Shown here one piece after another: positions 1-8,777 of a stretch of 34,128 bases of DNA. Both the position numbers and the translations under genes were made by a program. This DNA comes from Micrococcaceae bacterium UBA3381. Its GTDB lineage: Bacteria > Actinomycetota > Actinomycetes > Actinomycetales > Micrococcaceae. Numbering within the stretch: the first letter of the stretch is position 1; each line of letters opens with the position of its first letter. The notes under the pieces were generated by a model that saw only the letters and a list, made by a program, of their open reading frames with translations, was not told where the DNA came from and ran no database searches. The stretch covers positions 15,657 to 49,784 of the forward strand of contig DEPX01000059.1 of assembly GCA_002358975.1 (NCBI GenBank), written 5' to 3'.

Positions 1-609
1 TTCTACAACTGTTTCGGACAAAGCGAGATGGCGCCGTTATGTACTGTGTTGCGCCCTGAAGAACATGACGAGCGCCCAGCATCAGCGGGGCGGCCAATTT
101 CAACTGTTCAGATGCGGGTGGTCGATCCTACTACCGGCGAAGATAGTGGTGTGGGTGTGGCCGGTGAAGTGCAATATCGATCGCCCCAGCTATTTTCGGG
201 ATACTGGAATAAACCGGAGCAGACAGCCGAAGCATTTATGGATGGCTGGTTCCGCTCCGGTGACATGGTGATTAAAGACGCAGACGGTTACATCGAAGTA
301 GTCGATCGGATCAAAGACGTAATTAATACCGGGGGTATTCTGGTGGCGTCCAGAGAGGTCGAAGACGCCATTTATCGACATGAAGCTGTTGCAGAAGTGG
401 CTGTCGTTGGCCGCACTCACGAGAAATGGATCGAGCAAGTGACTGCGGTAATCGCGCTTAAAAATGGTTATGAACAGGTCACCGGCGATGACATCCGAGA
501 GTTTACCCGTCAGTATTTAGCCCGTCATAAAGTGCCCGGGCACGTTGAATTTGTCGCCGAACTACCAAGAAACCAGTCGGGAAAAATACTCAAACGTGAG
601 CTGAAGTAA
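1..609 (+). CDS. Acyl-CoA synthetase / AMP-binding ligase, C-terminal part (5' end outside window)
   Basis: The reading frame is open from base 1, upstream of the first ATG at 28, so this is the end of a longer gene. It belongs to the ANL (acyl/aryl-CoA synthetase) superfamily, which activates a carboxylate with ATP and transfers it to CoA. Visible core motifs are FGQSE at the very start (A5), GYW and DGWFRSGD (A7), DRIKDVINTGG (A8 hinge) and PRNQSGKILKREL at the C terminus, which holds the catalytic A10 lysine. About 200 of the usual 500-550 residues are present. It resembles fatty-acyl or CoA-ligase members more than acetyl-CoA synthetase, but the substrate cannot be read from this part. 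It is convergent with the next gene, 10 bases away. Confidence 0.9.
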   Translation, partial: FYNCFGQSEMAPLCTVLRPEEHDERPASAGRPISTVQMRVVDPTTGEDSGVGVAGEVQYRSPQLFSGYWNKPEQTAEAFMDGWFRSGDMVIKDADGYIEVVDRIKDVINTGGILVASREVEDAIYRHEAVAEVAVVGRTHEKWIEQVTAVIALKNGYEQVTGDDIREFTRQYLARHKVPGHVEFVAELPRNQSGKILKRELK

Positions 610-619
610 CCAAATTGCT

Positions 620-2377
620 TTAGCGGAACTGTGCGTCTGAAAACTCGAATCCATAGCCCTCAGCAGAGGTACGTTTCGCTAGCATAGAGGCGGTATGTTG
701 GCCCTGGTCACCGTGGGTGGCGATTTCATCTTGTCGTAGCGCCACGCGACGGATCTTGCCGGACACCGTTTTAGGCAGTTCGGTTACAAACTCGATGCGA
801 CGAATTCGAGCATAAGGTTGCAGCGTGGTTCGCGCATGAGAAAAAATATCATGGGCCGTTTCAGCGGTAGGCAGGTAGCCCGGAGAAAGCACCACATATG
901 CCTTAGGAACTGCTGTCCGAATCGGATCTGGGCTGGGCACGACTGCCACTTCTGAGATGGAGGGGTTCCCCATTAGCCCGTTTTCTAATTCAAAGGGAGA
1001 CAACTTATAGTCAGAGGCTTTAAACAGGTCATCGGCCCGACCGACATACGTATAAATACCGTTTTTATTGCGTGACATGAGATCCCCGGTGAGATATAAC
1101 TCAGAGCCGAAGGCTTCGACATTTCGTTCCTCATCTAAATAGTACCCAGGGGTCAACCCTACGGGCTTGGGCGCAATCCGTAATGCGACTTGGCCGGTAC
1201 CGGCTCCGTCAATAAGCTTGCCCGTCAATTCGTCGACTAGTTCGATGTGAAAACCAGGAAGCGGTTTGCCAAGCGCACCGGCAGCAACGTCAAGCCCAGG
1301 TGTGGTAGCAATTTGAAGAGTAGTTTCGGTTTGCCCATAACCATCTCGGATAGTTACACCCCACGCTTGTTGGACTTGCTGCAGCGTGGCGAGATTCAGT
1401 GGTTCGCCCGCCGATAGGGCATTAGTCGGTGGGGTATTTAATCGTCCCATATCAGCGTGAACCAGCATGCGCCAGACGGTGGGTGGAGCACAAAGACTGG
1501 TCACACCGAATTTGTCAATCACATCCAATACGATGGCAGGGTCAAACCGTGCATAGTTGATCGCTAATACAGTTGCCTCACCTATCCATGGAGTAAAAAA
1601 AGACGACCATGCATGTTTGCCCCACCCCGGCGAAGAAATATTCAGGTGCACGTCGTCGCTATCTACACTAAGCCAGTACAGCGTTGAGAAATGCCCAATT
1701 GAATAGGACTCCTGAGTGTGCAGTACCATTTTTGGTTCACTGGTGGTGCCCGATGTGAAATACACCATCATTTCGGCGTCGGCTGGGGTAGGATCATCAA
1801 CGATAAATTCGCGATTGCATGTGTAAGCATCGGCATATGCATAGGTGTTGGGGCTAGTTGCATTGCCAGTAACAACAATGCCTAGTGAATTTGGGTCAAC
1901 CCCAAATTCAGTTAACTTCTGAAGTTTGTAAATATTCTTGGAATTAGTTAGGACCCAGTCGACATCGGCTCGCTGGATTCGCGAAGCCAGCGCTTTGGCA
2001 TCGAGCATGACAGTCGTTGGCAGGATAACAGCACCAATTTTGATGCAAGCTAGCATGGCTTCCCATAGTTCCACCTCGTTATCCAACATCATCATGAACT
2101 TATCCCCGCGGGTAACGCCAAGTGTCTGCAACCAGCCGGCGACCTGCGTTGATCTAGCCGACAGCTGCGCAAAGGTCAAAACCTGAGTCCCAGCATCACC
2201 GGTGACTATTAAAGCTGGCTGACCGGAGCGATCAGGGTTTTGGGCAATGACATCAAACCAATCAAGTCCGAAATTGAAATGCTCGAGGTGGGGCCAGCTG
2301 AAATGCTCAACTGCCTCGTTCAAGTCCAATGCCATAAGGCGATCACGGGCAGCACGGTATTGTTCGCTGACGTTCAT
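620..2377 (-). CDS. AMP-dependent acyl-CoA synthetase (acetyl/medium-chain type)
   Basis: A complete 585-residue ANL-superfamily ligase. The phosphate-binding loop YFTSGTTSEPK is at about 206-216, DGYGQTE (A5) at 345-351, LYLTGD (A7) and GRADDLFKASDYK (A8) follow, and PKTVSGKIRR carries the A10 lysine at about 541. The start is supported by AAGGA six bases before the ATG. The general fold and the SGKI lysine resemble AcsA and medium-chain acyl-CoA synthetases. In those families the A10 lysine is a known acetylation target reversed by CobB/Sir2 enzymes, and two sirtuin genes lie 4 kb away. The exact substrate is not determined. The monooxygenase gene upstream is on the same strand and may share its transcript. 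Confidence 0.92.
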   Translation of the reverse strand: MNVSEQYRAARDRLMALDLNEAVEHFSWPHLEHFNFGLDWFDVIAQNPDRSGQPALIVTGDAGTQVLTFAQLSARSTQVAGWLQTLGVTRGDKFMMMLDNEVELWEAMLACIKIGAVILPTTVMLDAKALASRIQRADVDWVLTNSKNIYKLQKLTEFGVDPNSLGIVVTGNATSPNTYAYADAYTCNREFIVDDPTPADAEMMVYFTSGTTSEPKMVLHTQESYSIGHFSTLYWLSVDSDDVHLNISSPGWGKHAWSSFFTPWIGEATVLAINYARFDPAIVLDVIDKFGVTSLCAPPTVWRMLVHADMGRLNTPPTNALSAGEPLNLATLQQVQQAWGVTIRDGYGQTETTLQIATTPGLDVAAGALGKPLPGFHIELVDELTGKLIDGAGTGQVALRIAPKPVGLTPGYYLDEERNVEAFGSELYLTGDLMSRNKNGIYTYVGRADDLFKASDYKLSPFELENGLMGNPSISEVAVVPSPDPIRTAVPKAYVVLSPGYLPTAETAHDIFSHARTTLQPYARIRRIEFVTELPKTVSGKIRRVALRQDEIATHGDQGQHTASMLAKRTSAEGYGFEFSDAQFR

Positions 2378-2509
2378 TGAGCATCCTTTATCCCGAATAT
2401 TGCAAATATTCTGACAGTCTAACCAACGCTCAGCAGTGTCTAGTCGTGTGCGTCGTTTTCAGCGTAGATGCTGTACATTTGAGCTCTTCGCCGTATTGGG
2501 CACTGAGTC

Positions 2510-3532
2510 TCATTTCCAGCCCAGCAATTTGAATGCCTCATACCAGCCAGCAAAAATTTCCCGGTTCCGCTCAGGCCCCAGCTGTGCAGGATTGGCAAAA
2601 AGCACATAGTCGGCTTCAACGACCGCTTGGTCTTGGGAAAGCAACTGAGCCAGTTCATCTACTCTGCCGACATACGTTGGACCCGAACGTGCCGGACTGC
2701 CATCTAAATGACCAGCCTGATCGAGGTTACTACTGGCTCGCCCGAACATACGCTCATCGGCACTTGAACGTATAGCAAACATGGAACGAGTGACGGCGGT
2801 CATGCCACCGGTGCTAAATCCGGAGGCCTCGTAGGCTTGCTTGTATTGCCTGATCTGTTCGGCTTGTTGAACATGAAATGGTCGGCCATCGTCTTGCAAC
2901 AGCAGCGTGGACGACAATAAGTTGTAGCCTTGTTTGCCGGCGACACCTCCGGAAGCAACGGAACCAGAACCCCACCACAGACGATTAAGCAAGGTAGGGG
3001 ACTGTGGCTGTGTCACCAGCTGGGTTGCCCCACCCGGAGACCACGGAGAATTCGGGTCACCAGTGGCCACCGGATTACCGCCAAGAGCATGCCGTATGCG
3101 CTGACCACGGTGCTGAGCGACATCGCTCCAAGTTTGGCCGGGCCCGAGAGTATAGCCGAACTGTGTTTGACCATCCAGAGCAGCTTCTGGTGACCCACGA
3201 GAAATGCCCAATTGCAGTCGTTCAGCAGAAATCAGATCTGTGGTGGCAGCCTGCTCGGCAAAATAGAGTGGATTTTCATAACGCAAATCAATGACACCGG
3301 TACCCAACTCGATTGTTGAGGTCTGGGCAGCCATGGCAGCAAGTATTGGAAACGGTGAAGAAATCATCCACTGAAAGTGGTGCACACGAAACCAGGCACC
3401 ATCGAGACCTTCTTCCTCAGCAGCTATCGTCATCGCTAGTTGGTCTTCGATCGCAGTCTTCGCATCAACGGTGCCCGTCTGCCGCTTATAGCCAAAATTA
3501 CCAAAGTTTAGAAATCCAAGTTTTTTCTGCAT
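2510..3532 (-). CDS. LLM-class flavin-dependent monooxygenase
   Basis: A luciferase-like (bacterial luciferase alpha-subunit fold) protein, which would use FMNH2 and oxygen to oxidise an organic substrate. Family features are the N-terminal KKLGFLNFG strand, EEGLDGAWFRVHHF early on, the ELGTGVIDLRYENPLYFAEQ segment, SAERLQLGISRGSPE, and a C-terminal helix ending in YEAFKLLGWK. The frame is open further up, to a GTG at 3583. The ATG at 3532 is preferred because family members begin just before this KKLGFL strand; neither start has a clear ribosome binding site. Length from this start is 340 residues, normal for the family. It is divergent from dus. Substrate unknown. Confidence 0.88.
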   Translation of the reverse strand: MQKKLGFLNFGNFGYKRQTGTVDAKTAIEDQLAMTIAAEEEGLDGAWFRVHHFQWMISSPFPILAAMAAQTSTIELGTGVIDLRYENPLYFAEQAATTDLISAERLQLGISRGSPEAALDGQTQFGYTLGPGQTWSDVAQHRGQRIRHALGGNPVATGDPNSPWSPGGATQLVTQPQSPTLLNRLWWGSGSVASGGVAGKQGYNLLSSTLLLQDDGRPFHVQQAEQIRQYKQAYEASGFSTGGMTAVTRSMFAIRSSADERMFGRASSNLDQAGHLDGSPARSGPTYVGRVDELAQLLSQDQAVVEADYVLFANPAQLGPERNREIFAGWYEAFKLLGWK

Positions 3533-3651
3533 AACTACGAAACATTTCAAATCTGAAAGATATTCCGGAGGGGCCTGGGCCACCTGGATCTTATGATCGT
3601 AATTTCTCCACAGGCTCAGACCAGAACTGGGTGTTTCGTTAGCGAATCTGG

Positions 3652-3667
3652 GATACTAGGTCTGTTA
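3652..3667 (+). promoter_or_regulatory. Candidate -10 element for a leaderless dus transcript
   Basis: GATACT at 3652-3657, preceded by GG, ends nine bases before the ATG at 3667. No Shine-Dalgarno sequence lies between them. That spacing would place the transcription start at or next to the start codon, as in leaderless actinobacterial mRNAs. No convincing -35 box is present (GGGTGT at the expected place), so this stays tentative. Confidence 0.3.
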
Positions 3668-4929
3668 TGACTACCGCTCACGTAAAGACACCGACAGCCG
3701 GACCGGGCCCTGCGTTCGCAACTCGGCAACGCGGCACTGGAGACCAAGGCGAAAACCATCCTGTGCCGTCGAAAAATGCCATGCAGCTGCCACCACTGCA
3801 GATCGGCAACTTAGACATCGACGTTCCAGTTGTGTTGGCGCCGATGGCAGGCATCACTAATACCGCCTTTCGGCGTTTGTGCCGCGAATACGGGGGAGGC
3901 CTCTACGTCTCCGAGATGGTGACGGCCCGTGCCCTTGTAGAACGCCACCCAGAGTCGATGCGAATCATTGACCACGATGATGACGAAGTCCCTCGCTCGG
4001 TGCAACTGTACTCGGTGGACCCGGTGTATACCCGTAAAGCGGTACGTATGCTGGTTGAAGAAGATCGCACCGATCATCTGGACTTAAACTTTGGTTGTCC
4101 GGTCCCCAAGGTTACTCGTAATGGTGGGGGATCGGCCCTTCCGTGGAAAATTGAGTTGTTTACCGCCATTGTCCAGGGTGCCGTGAAGGAAGCCGAACGC
4201 GCTAACATACCCGTGACCATCAAAATGCGGCGGGGTATCGACGAAGACCACCTGACCTATTTAGAAGCAGCCCGTCGTGCCGTTGATGTCGGAGTGTCCG
4301 CGGTAGCCTTGCATGGAAGAACCATGCGACAGCACTATTCCGGTCAAGCAAATTGGGACTCGATTGCTCGGTTGAAAGAAACTATTACAGATGTTCCAGT
4401 ATTGGGTAACGGCGACATATGGTCGGCCGAAGATGCTATGGCCATGATCGAATATACCGGTGCCGATGGGGTAGTAATTGGTCGTGGTTGCCAGGGCCGC
4501 CCCTGGTTATTCGGTGATGTGCAAAACGCATTTACGGGTTCCAAACAACGTTTTCAGCCAAGCCAGGGTGCTGTAGCCGATGTGCTTTATCGTCATGCGG
4601 AACTTCTTGTCGAAACCTTCGGGGGCAACGAAGACAAAGCTATGCGTGACATCCGCAAACACGTCTCATGGTATTTCAAAGGTTATCCGGTAGGTGGCGA
4701 TATGCGCCGGTCATTAACCGCCGTGGAAACGCTTGAGCAATTGCGTGAACTTTTGGCCACTGTAGATCGTACCGTCCCCTATCCTGGCGCCGATGCAGAG
4801 GGCCCACGTGGCCGAGCCGGTGCCCCGAAGAAACCGCACTTGCCCGAAGGCTGGCTTGACTCACAAGACATCACCGATGAACATCGGGCCCAGATTCATG
4901 AAGCAGAGTTAGATATTTCCGGGGGCTAA
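3667..4929 (+). CDS. dus: tRNA-dihydrouridine synthase (DusB-like)
   Basis: An FMN enzyme that reduces uridines in the D-loop of tRNA to dihydrouridine using NADPH. Visible family motifs are VVLAPMAGITNTAFRRLC at about 55-72, DLNFGCPVPKVTRNGGGSAL with the catalytic cysteine at about 144, VTIKMRRGI, LHGRTMRQHYSG, VLGNGDIW, and GADGVVIGRGCQGRPW near the FMN phosphate site. The protein has 420 residues. The first 38 are low-complexity and unlike the family, so translation might instead begin at the ATG at 3781, just before QLPPLQIGN. The gene abuts dgt with no spacing, a pairing common in actinobacteria. Confidence 0.95.
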   Translation: MTTAHVKTPTAGPGPAFATRQRGTGDQGENHPVPSKNAMQLPPLQIGNLDIDVPVVLAPMAGITNTAFRRLCREYGGGLYVSEMVTARALVERHPESMRIIDHDDDEVPRSVQLYSVDPVYTRKAVRMLVEEDRTDHLDLNFGCPVPKVTRNGGGSALPWKIELFTAIVQGAVKEAERANIPVTIKMRRGIDEDHLTYLEAARRAVDVGVSAVALHGRTMRQHYSGQANWDSIARLKETITDVPVLGNGDIWSAEDAMAMIEYTGADGVVIGRGCQGRPWLFGDVQNAFTGSKQRFQPSQGAVADVLYRHAELLVETFGGNEDKAMRDIRKHVSWYFKGYPVGGDMRRSLTAVETLEQLRELLATVDRTVPYPGADAEGPRGRAGAPKKPHLPEGWLDSQDITDEHRAQIHEAELDISGG

Positions 4930-6336
4930 ATGGTGAGCGGCGGAAATCAACCAAACAAGGGGCATAAGGCAAAAGCCTCCAAATCCCCACAACAACTTAG
5001 CCTTTTTTGGCCACAACATAGGCCACCCTATGCTGGCGAAGCAACCCAGACGCCTGGCTACGACGTCTGGGATATGGCTCGGTGGGTTCCCGAGCCCAAA
5101 AAATCAACCTACCGATCCGATTTTGAACGCGACCGCGCTCGCATTTTGCACTCTGCCGCCTTGCGCCGGCTTGCCGCCAAAACACAAGTCGTATCACCAG
5201 GCGACGACGATTTCATTCGCAACCGACTGACACACTCATTAGAAGTTGCCCAAGTAGGCCGCGAATTCGGTCGCTCCCTAGGTTGTGACCCAGATGTGGT
5301 TGATGCTGCATGTCTATCACACGATTTGGGGCATCCACCATTTGGCCATAATGGGGAAAAGGCACTCGATGAGGCGGCAGCACAGGTTGGAGGATTTGAA
5401 GGTAACGCCCAAACGCTGCGGTTGCTATCACGGCTTGAACCCAAGAAAATGACCGACGATGGTGTCGCTGCCGGACTGAATCTCACCCGCGCTACCTTAG
5501 ATGCTGCGACAAAATACCCCTGGCGGAAACAGGACGCACCGTTGCAAGCTGATGGCCAGCCGACGCCAAAGTTTGGAGTCTACGATGACGACGCCGCCGT
5601 CTTCGGTTGGTTCCGCCAAGGTGTCGACGCCCAACGGTTATCTATGGAAGCTCAGGTTATGGACCTGGCTGATGATATTTCTTACTGTGTCCACGATGTG
5701 GAAGACGGTATCGTTTCTGGCATGTTCCAGCTGGGCTGGGTTGCTGATCCAGACCAACGCCAAGGCGTTATCGACACGACTCGGCACTGGTATCTGCCTG
5801 CCACTGATCCGGCCGCTATTGAGGCTGCTCTGGCCCGGTTGGAAGCGACTACGACTTGGGTGACCAGTGCAGATGGGGCCCGTCACGCGCATGCCGCTCT
5901 TAAAGATATGACCTCACAGCTTATCGGACGGTTTTCCACTGCTGCTTTTGATGCGACACGAAATGCGTACGGTAATGACCCGCTAACTAGACACACCGCT
6001 AACGTTGTCATTCCGGAAAACACGCAGGTTGAGATCGCCACGATGAAAGGAATTGCCGCGCACTATGTGATGTCATCGGAGCGTCGTCAGCCACTCTATG
6101 AAGCCCAGCGAGAGATCTTGTTGGAGCTGGTCGATTTTTTATTCGCTACTGAAGACCGTTTCTTAGAACCCATGTACGCTGAAGACTGGTGCAACGCTAA
6201 TACTGACGCGGCCCGTCTACGTGCTGTGATTGACCAAGTGGCCGCTCTGACAGACCATTCGGCGCTGATGTGGCACGGTACTTTAGTGCGCGGAACAGCA
6301 CAGCCCACAACACTGCCGCACGGACTGTACCTTTAG
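4930..6336 (+). CDS. dgt: Deoxyguanosinetriphosphate triphosphohydrolase-like protein
   Basis: An HD-domain dNTP triphosphohydrolase, expected to release triphosphate from dNTPs and so tune nucleotide pools. The metal-binding residues are visible in NRLTHSLEVAQVGREFG (H at about 102), CLSHDLGHPPFGHNGE (HD at about 131-132) and DLADDISYCVHDVEDG. YRSDFERDRARILHSAALRRL near the N terminus is also typical of bacterial Dgt. The length of 468 residues is normal. Its ATG follows the dus stop codon directly (TAAATG), so the two are translationally coupled. Its stop overlaps the stop of the convergent sirtuin gene by four bases. In several actinobacteria dgt lies just before dnaG; here sirtuins intervene. 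Confidence 0.94.
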   Translation: MVSGGNQPNKGHKAKASKSPQQLSLFWPQHRPPYAGEATQTPGYDVWDMARWVPEPKKSTYRSDFERDRARILHSAALRRLAAKTQVVSPGDDDFIRNRLTHSLEVAQVGREFGRSLGCDPDVVDAACLSHDLGHPPFGHNGEKALDEAAAQVGGFEGNAQTLRLLSRLEPKKMTDDGVAAGLNLTRATLDAATKYPWRKQDAPLQADGQPTPKFGVYDDDAAVFGWFRQGVDAQRLSMEAQVMDLADDISYCVHDVEDGIVSGMFQLGWVADPDQRQGVIDTTRHWYLPATDPAAIEAALARLEATTTWVTSADGARHAHAALKDMTSQLIGRFSTAAFDATRNAYGNDPLTRHTANVVIPENTQVEIATMKGIAAHYVMSSERRQPLYEAQREILLELVDFLFATEDRFLEPMYAEDWCNANTDAARLRAVIDQVAALTDHSALMWHGTLVRGTAQPTTLPHGLYL

Positions 6337-7124
6337 GTCAATACTCCGGCGAGTATTTCTGGGATTGCTACTGCCGCTGTTGACCCGAGATACACGTCCG
6401 CCCTGTTAGACAGGTCGGTACGGGTTGGATTAATTTCGATAACCGCAGCACCAGCATCCTGTCCCAGAAGCGGCAGCGACGCTGATGGTTGTACCAGTCC
6501 GGAAGAGCCAACCACGACCACCAGATCTGCTGCACGTAGTGCAGCTATGGCAGTATGGAAAGCCGTCTCGGGAAGGTTTTCGCCAAACCAGACAACACCC
6601 GGACGTAGCATCCCAGAACTACAGTGTGGACAGTCGACTGCCGGGAGCATATTATCCTGATGAAATTGTTGATCGGGTTGTATTCCGGTATATGCCGGAT
6701 CAAAGGCTGTCTCTTTGTTGCAGTCTATGCAACGGTGTTGGTGTAGCGAACCGTGCAAATGCAGCACTTTCTGCGCACCACCACGCTCGTGTAAGTCATC
6801 GACATTCTGCGTAGCCACGGTCAATGAGCCTTCGATGCCAGTCAGGTATTGTTGCCATGCGCCAATATAGTTGTGTCCGATATGAGGTCTTACACTGTTG
6901 ACCAGTACTGCTCGCCAGACATACCATGTCCAAACCATCGATGGGTTACTTCGGAAGGCTTCTTCTGTGGCCAACTGCTCGGGATCAAAACGTTGCCATA
7001 GACCACTTTGAGCGTCACGGAAAGTGGGAACACCGGATTCAGCTGACATACCCGCTCCTGACAGAACCACAACGGATCGAGCCTGCTGAGCCAGTTGGCT
7101 AGCTTGGCCCCAAACATCCAACAC
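6333..7124 (-). CDS. Sir2-family NAD-dependent protein deacylase (copy A)
   Basis: A 263-residue sirtuin, which would remove acyl groups from lysines using NAD. The Rossmann motif GAGMSAESGVPTFRD begins at about 23, TQNVDDLHERGG at about 105, and the catalytic histidine is in LHLHGS (about 124). Zinc ligands are C132, C135, C165 and C168. Y68-V-W-R71 fits the YxxR motif that in CobB and SIRT5 binds acidic acyl groups such as succinyl-lysine, so desuccinylase activity is possible (inference). The GTG start shares its G with the TAG stop of the upstream sirtuin gene (TAGTG), so the pair is coupled. The two proteins are clearly paralogous. Confidence 0.93.
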   Translation of the reverse strand: MLDVWGQASQLAQQARSVVVLSGAGMSAESGVPTFRDAQSGLWQRFDPEQLATEEAFRSNPSMVWTWYVWRAVLVNSVRPHIGHNYIGAWQQYLTGIEGSLTVATQNVDDLHERGGAQKVLHLHGSLHQHRCIDCNKETAFDPAYTGIQPDQQFHQDNMLPAVDCPHCSSGMLRPGVVWFGENLPETAFHTAIAALRAADLVVVVGSSGLVQPSASLPLLGQDAGAAVIEINPTRTDLSNRADVYLGSTAAVAIPEILAGVLT

Positions 7125-7921
7125 TAAAATAGCTCCGGTAAAATATCGCGAGCGGTCCCGTTGATGTAGACATCAGCATCTTCAGACAGCGGGGTGTGGC
7201 TTGGATTAACTTCGACCAACTTCGCTCCAGCTGCGGAGGCAGCGACCGGCAATGATGCCGCCGGCTGAACGATATTGGAGGTTCCCACCACGACCGCCAC
7301 GTCCGCCAAACGAACAGCATCAAGCGCATCATCCATGGCTCGTTGAGGAAGCTGCTCGCCAAACAAGACAATATCTGGACGAATAAAACCATGGGAGCAA
7401 TTAGTGCATTCGGGGGGATCTTCTAATACCAGTTGATCTAGCTCTGGGGTCGCAGCTAGCTGCTCGTCGGTGGCATTTTCTAGTGCATATTCGGCTGGAC
7501 TGTCGCATTCAAAGCAGCGAAATGTGAAAGTTGTCCCGTGCAAATGCGACAGTACTTGAGCCCCGCCGCGCTCGTGAAGGTCGTCGATATTTTGAGTAAT
7601 GATGTCTAGTTTGCCGCCATTTTGTTGGAGCTGTTGCTGCCACGAACCAAGAGCGACGTGGCCATCATGGGGGTCAACGGAGCGCATGAGCCGTGCCTGA
7701 TACAGCACCCAGGACCATACTAAGTCGGGCTGGTTCGCCATGGCTTCACGGGTAGCCAACTGCTCCGGTGAATATTTTTCCCAGAGACCCGTCCGTGCAT
7801 CACGATAGGTGGGAACACCGGAATCCGCAGACATACCCGCTCCAGTCAACACGGCGATACGTTGTGCATCACGAACCAACCCACGGGCGGCATGAATGGC
7901 TGAAGGTGAAGTTTCCGACAT
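7124..7921 (-). CDS. Sir2-family NAD-dependent protein deacylase (copy B)
   Basis: The second, upstream sirtuin of the tandem pair. It has TGAGMSADSGVPTYRDARTG for NAD binding, TQNIDDLHERGG, the catalytic histidine in SHLHGTT, and zinc cysteines in FRCFEC and CTNC. A YxxR motif (Y-Q-A-R, following VWSWVL) is also present, as in class III sirtuins. Start choice is uncertain. The ATG at 7921 has GGAGG only two bases upstream, which is very close. A GTG at 7930 is also in frame but has no ribosome binding site. The LATREA and LHERGGAQ stretches match copy A, so the pair probably arose by tandem duplication. Confidence 0.92.
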   Translation of the reverse strand: MSETSPSAIHAARGLVRDAQRIAVLTGAGMSADSGVPTYRDARTGLWEKYSPEQLATREAMANQPDLVWSWVLYQARLMRSVDPHDGHVALGSWQQQLQQNGGKLDIITQNIDDLHERGGAQVLSHLHGTTFTFRCFECDSPAEYALENATDEQLAATPELDQLVLEDPPECTNCSHGFIRPDIVLFGEQLPQRAMDDALDAVRLADVAVVVGTSNIVQPAASLPVAASAAGAKLVEVNPSHTPLSEDADVYINGTARDILPELF

Positions 7922-7999
7922 AACCTCCACTTTAGGCTACGGCCACCACCTCAGCCAGATTCAGTAGCGGACGGCAGAACTGTGGAGAGTTTTGTACCT

Positions 8000-8584
8000 T
8001 TAAGAAGCAGAAATCTCTAGTTCAATTTCTTCATCGTTCGTGTCTACGAGCTCGACTTCCCAGTAGAGATTGCCGTCGTCTTCGTCGAGCTCAATTTCGT
8101 CGAAGTCGGCATCAGGGTGTTCATCAAAGGCCTGATCCAACGCTTCAGCGACGGTCACATTGGCCTGGTCAGCCTCGCGAATATCTTCATCGTCGGATTC
8201 AGTTTCGTCAAGAGTGACATCGCCATCAGGTGTAACATCCAGCTCGTGAACTGCGTTATCTGAGACAACATCCACATCATAAAGCGAACCATTGTTTTCT
8301 AGCTCTATGCTGATAATGATCCCGTCACTGTACTCAGCTTCCACTGCATCGATAACCTTGTAGACCTCACCGTTATCTGCCGCAGCATCGTCGGTTTCAT
8401 CATCAGCAGTATTCTCGCTGGATTCTTCATCGGCAGGAGCAGACGACTGCTGTGTTTCCTGATCTGCAGGTTGGTCATCTTGTGCGGGTTCTTGTGTCGA
8501 ACATGCGGTGAAAATGGTCAGCGCGCCGACTCCGGCAAGGCTTACATAAAAACGTAGCCGGGCTGTTCTGATTGTGTTAAACAT
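8000..8584 (-). CDS. PepSY-domain lipoprotein
   Basis: A 194-residue exported lipoprotein. A basic N terminus is followed by a hydrophobic stretch and the lipobox FTAC, with the lipidated cysteine at 28. A long acidic Ser/Glu/Asp linker runs to about 70. Two repeat units follow, each with the A/V-E-A-L/V...Y-x-V/E-V-E-L pattern of PepSY domains (around 75-120 and 145-192). PepSY domains are often inhibitory or extracytoplasmic binding modules. The ATG has AAGGA nine bases upstream. The gene is divergent from dnaG. Its signal peptide closely resembles that of the lipoprotein on the other side of dnaG. Confidence 0.85.
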   Translation of the reverse strand: MFNTIRTARLRFYVSLAGVGALTIFTACSTQEPAQDDQPADQETQQSSAPADEESSENTADDETDDAAADNGEVYKVIDAVEAEYSDGIIISIELENNGSLYDVDVVSDNAVHELDVTPDGDVTLDETESDDEDIREADQANVTVAEALDQAFDEHPDADFDEIELDEDDGNLYWEVELVDTNDEEIELEISAS

Positions 8585-8777
8585 AGGCCTATGTCCTTTA
8601 TACAGATTTTGCAGGTACCAACCATATTTAAGTATATCGATTTACTAATATGTGTATAACAGCCATTAAGCCATAGCAGCACTGCATCGTGCCAGGTGTT
8701 GCAGGCTCAGTTATACTTATCCACAGGCTGAACAGTTTATCTACGTGAAATCGGTGACGCACTCTAGACTGAAGATC

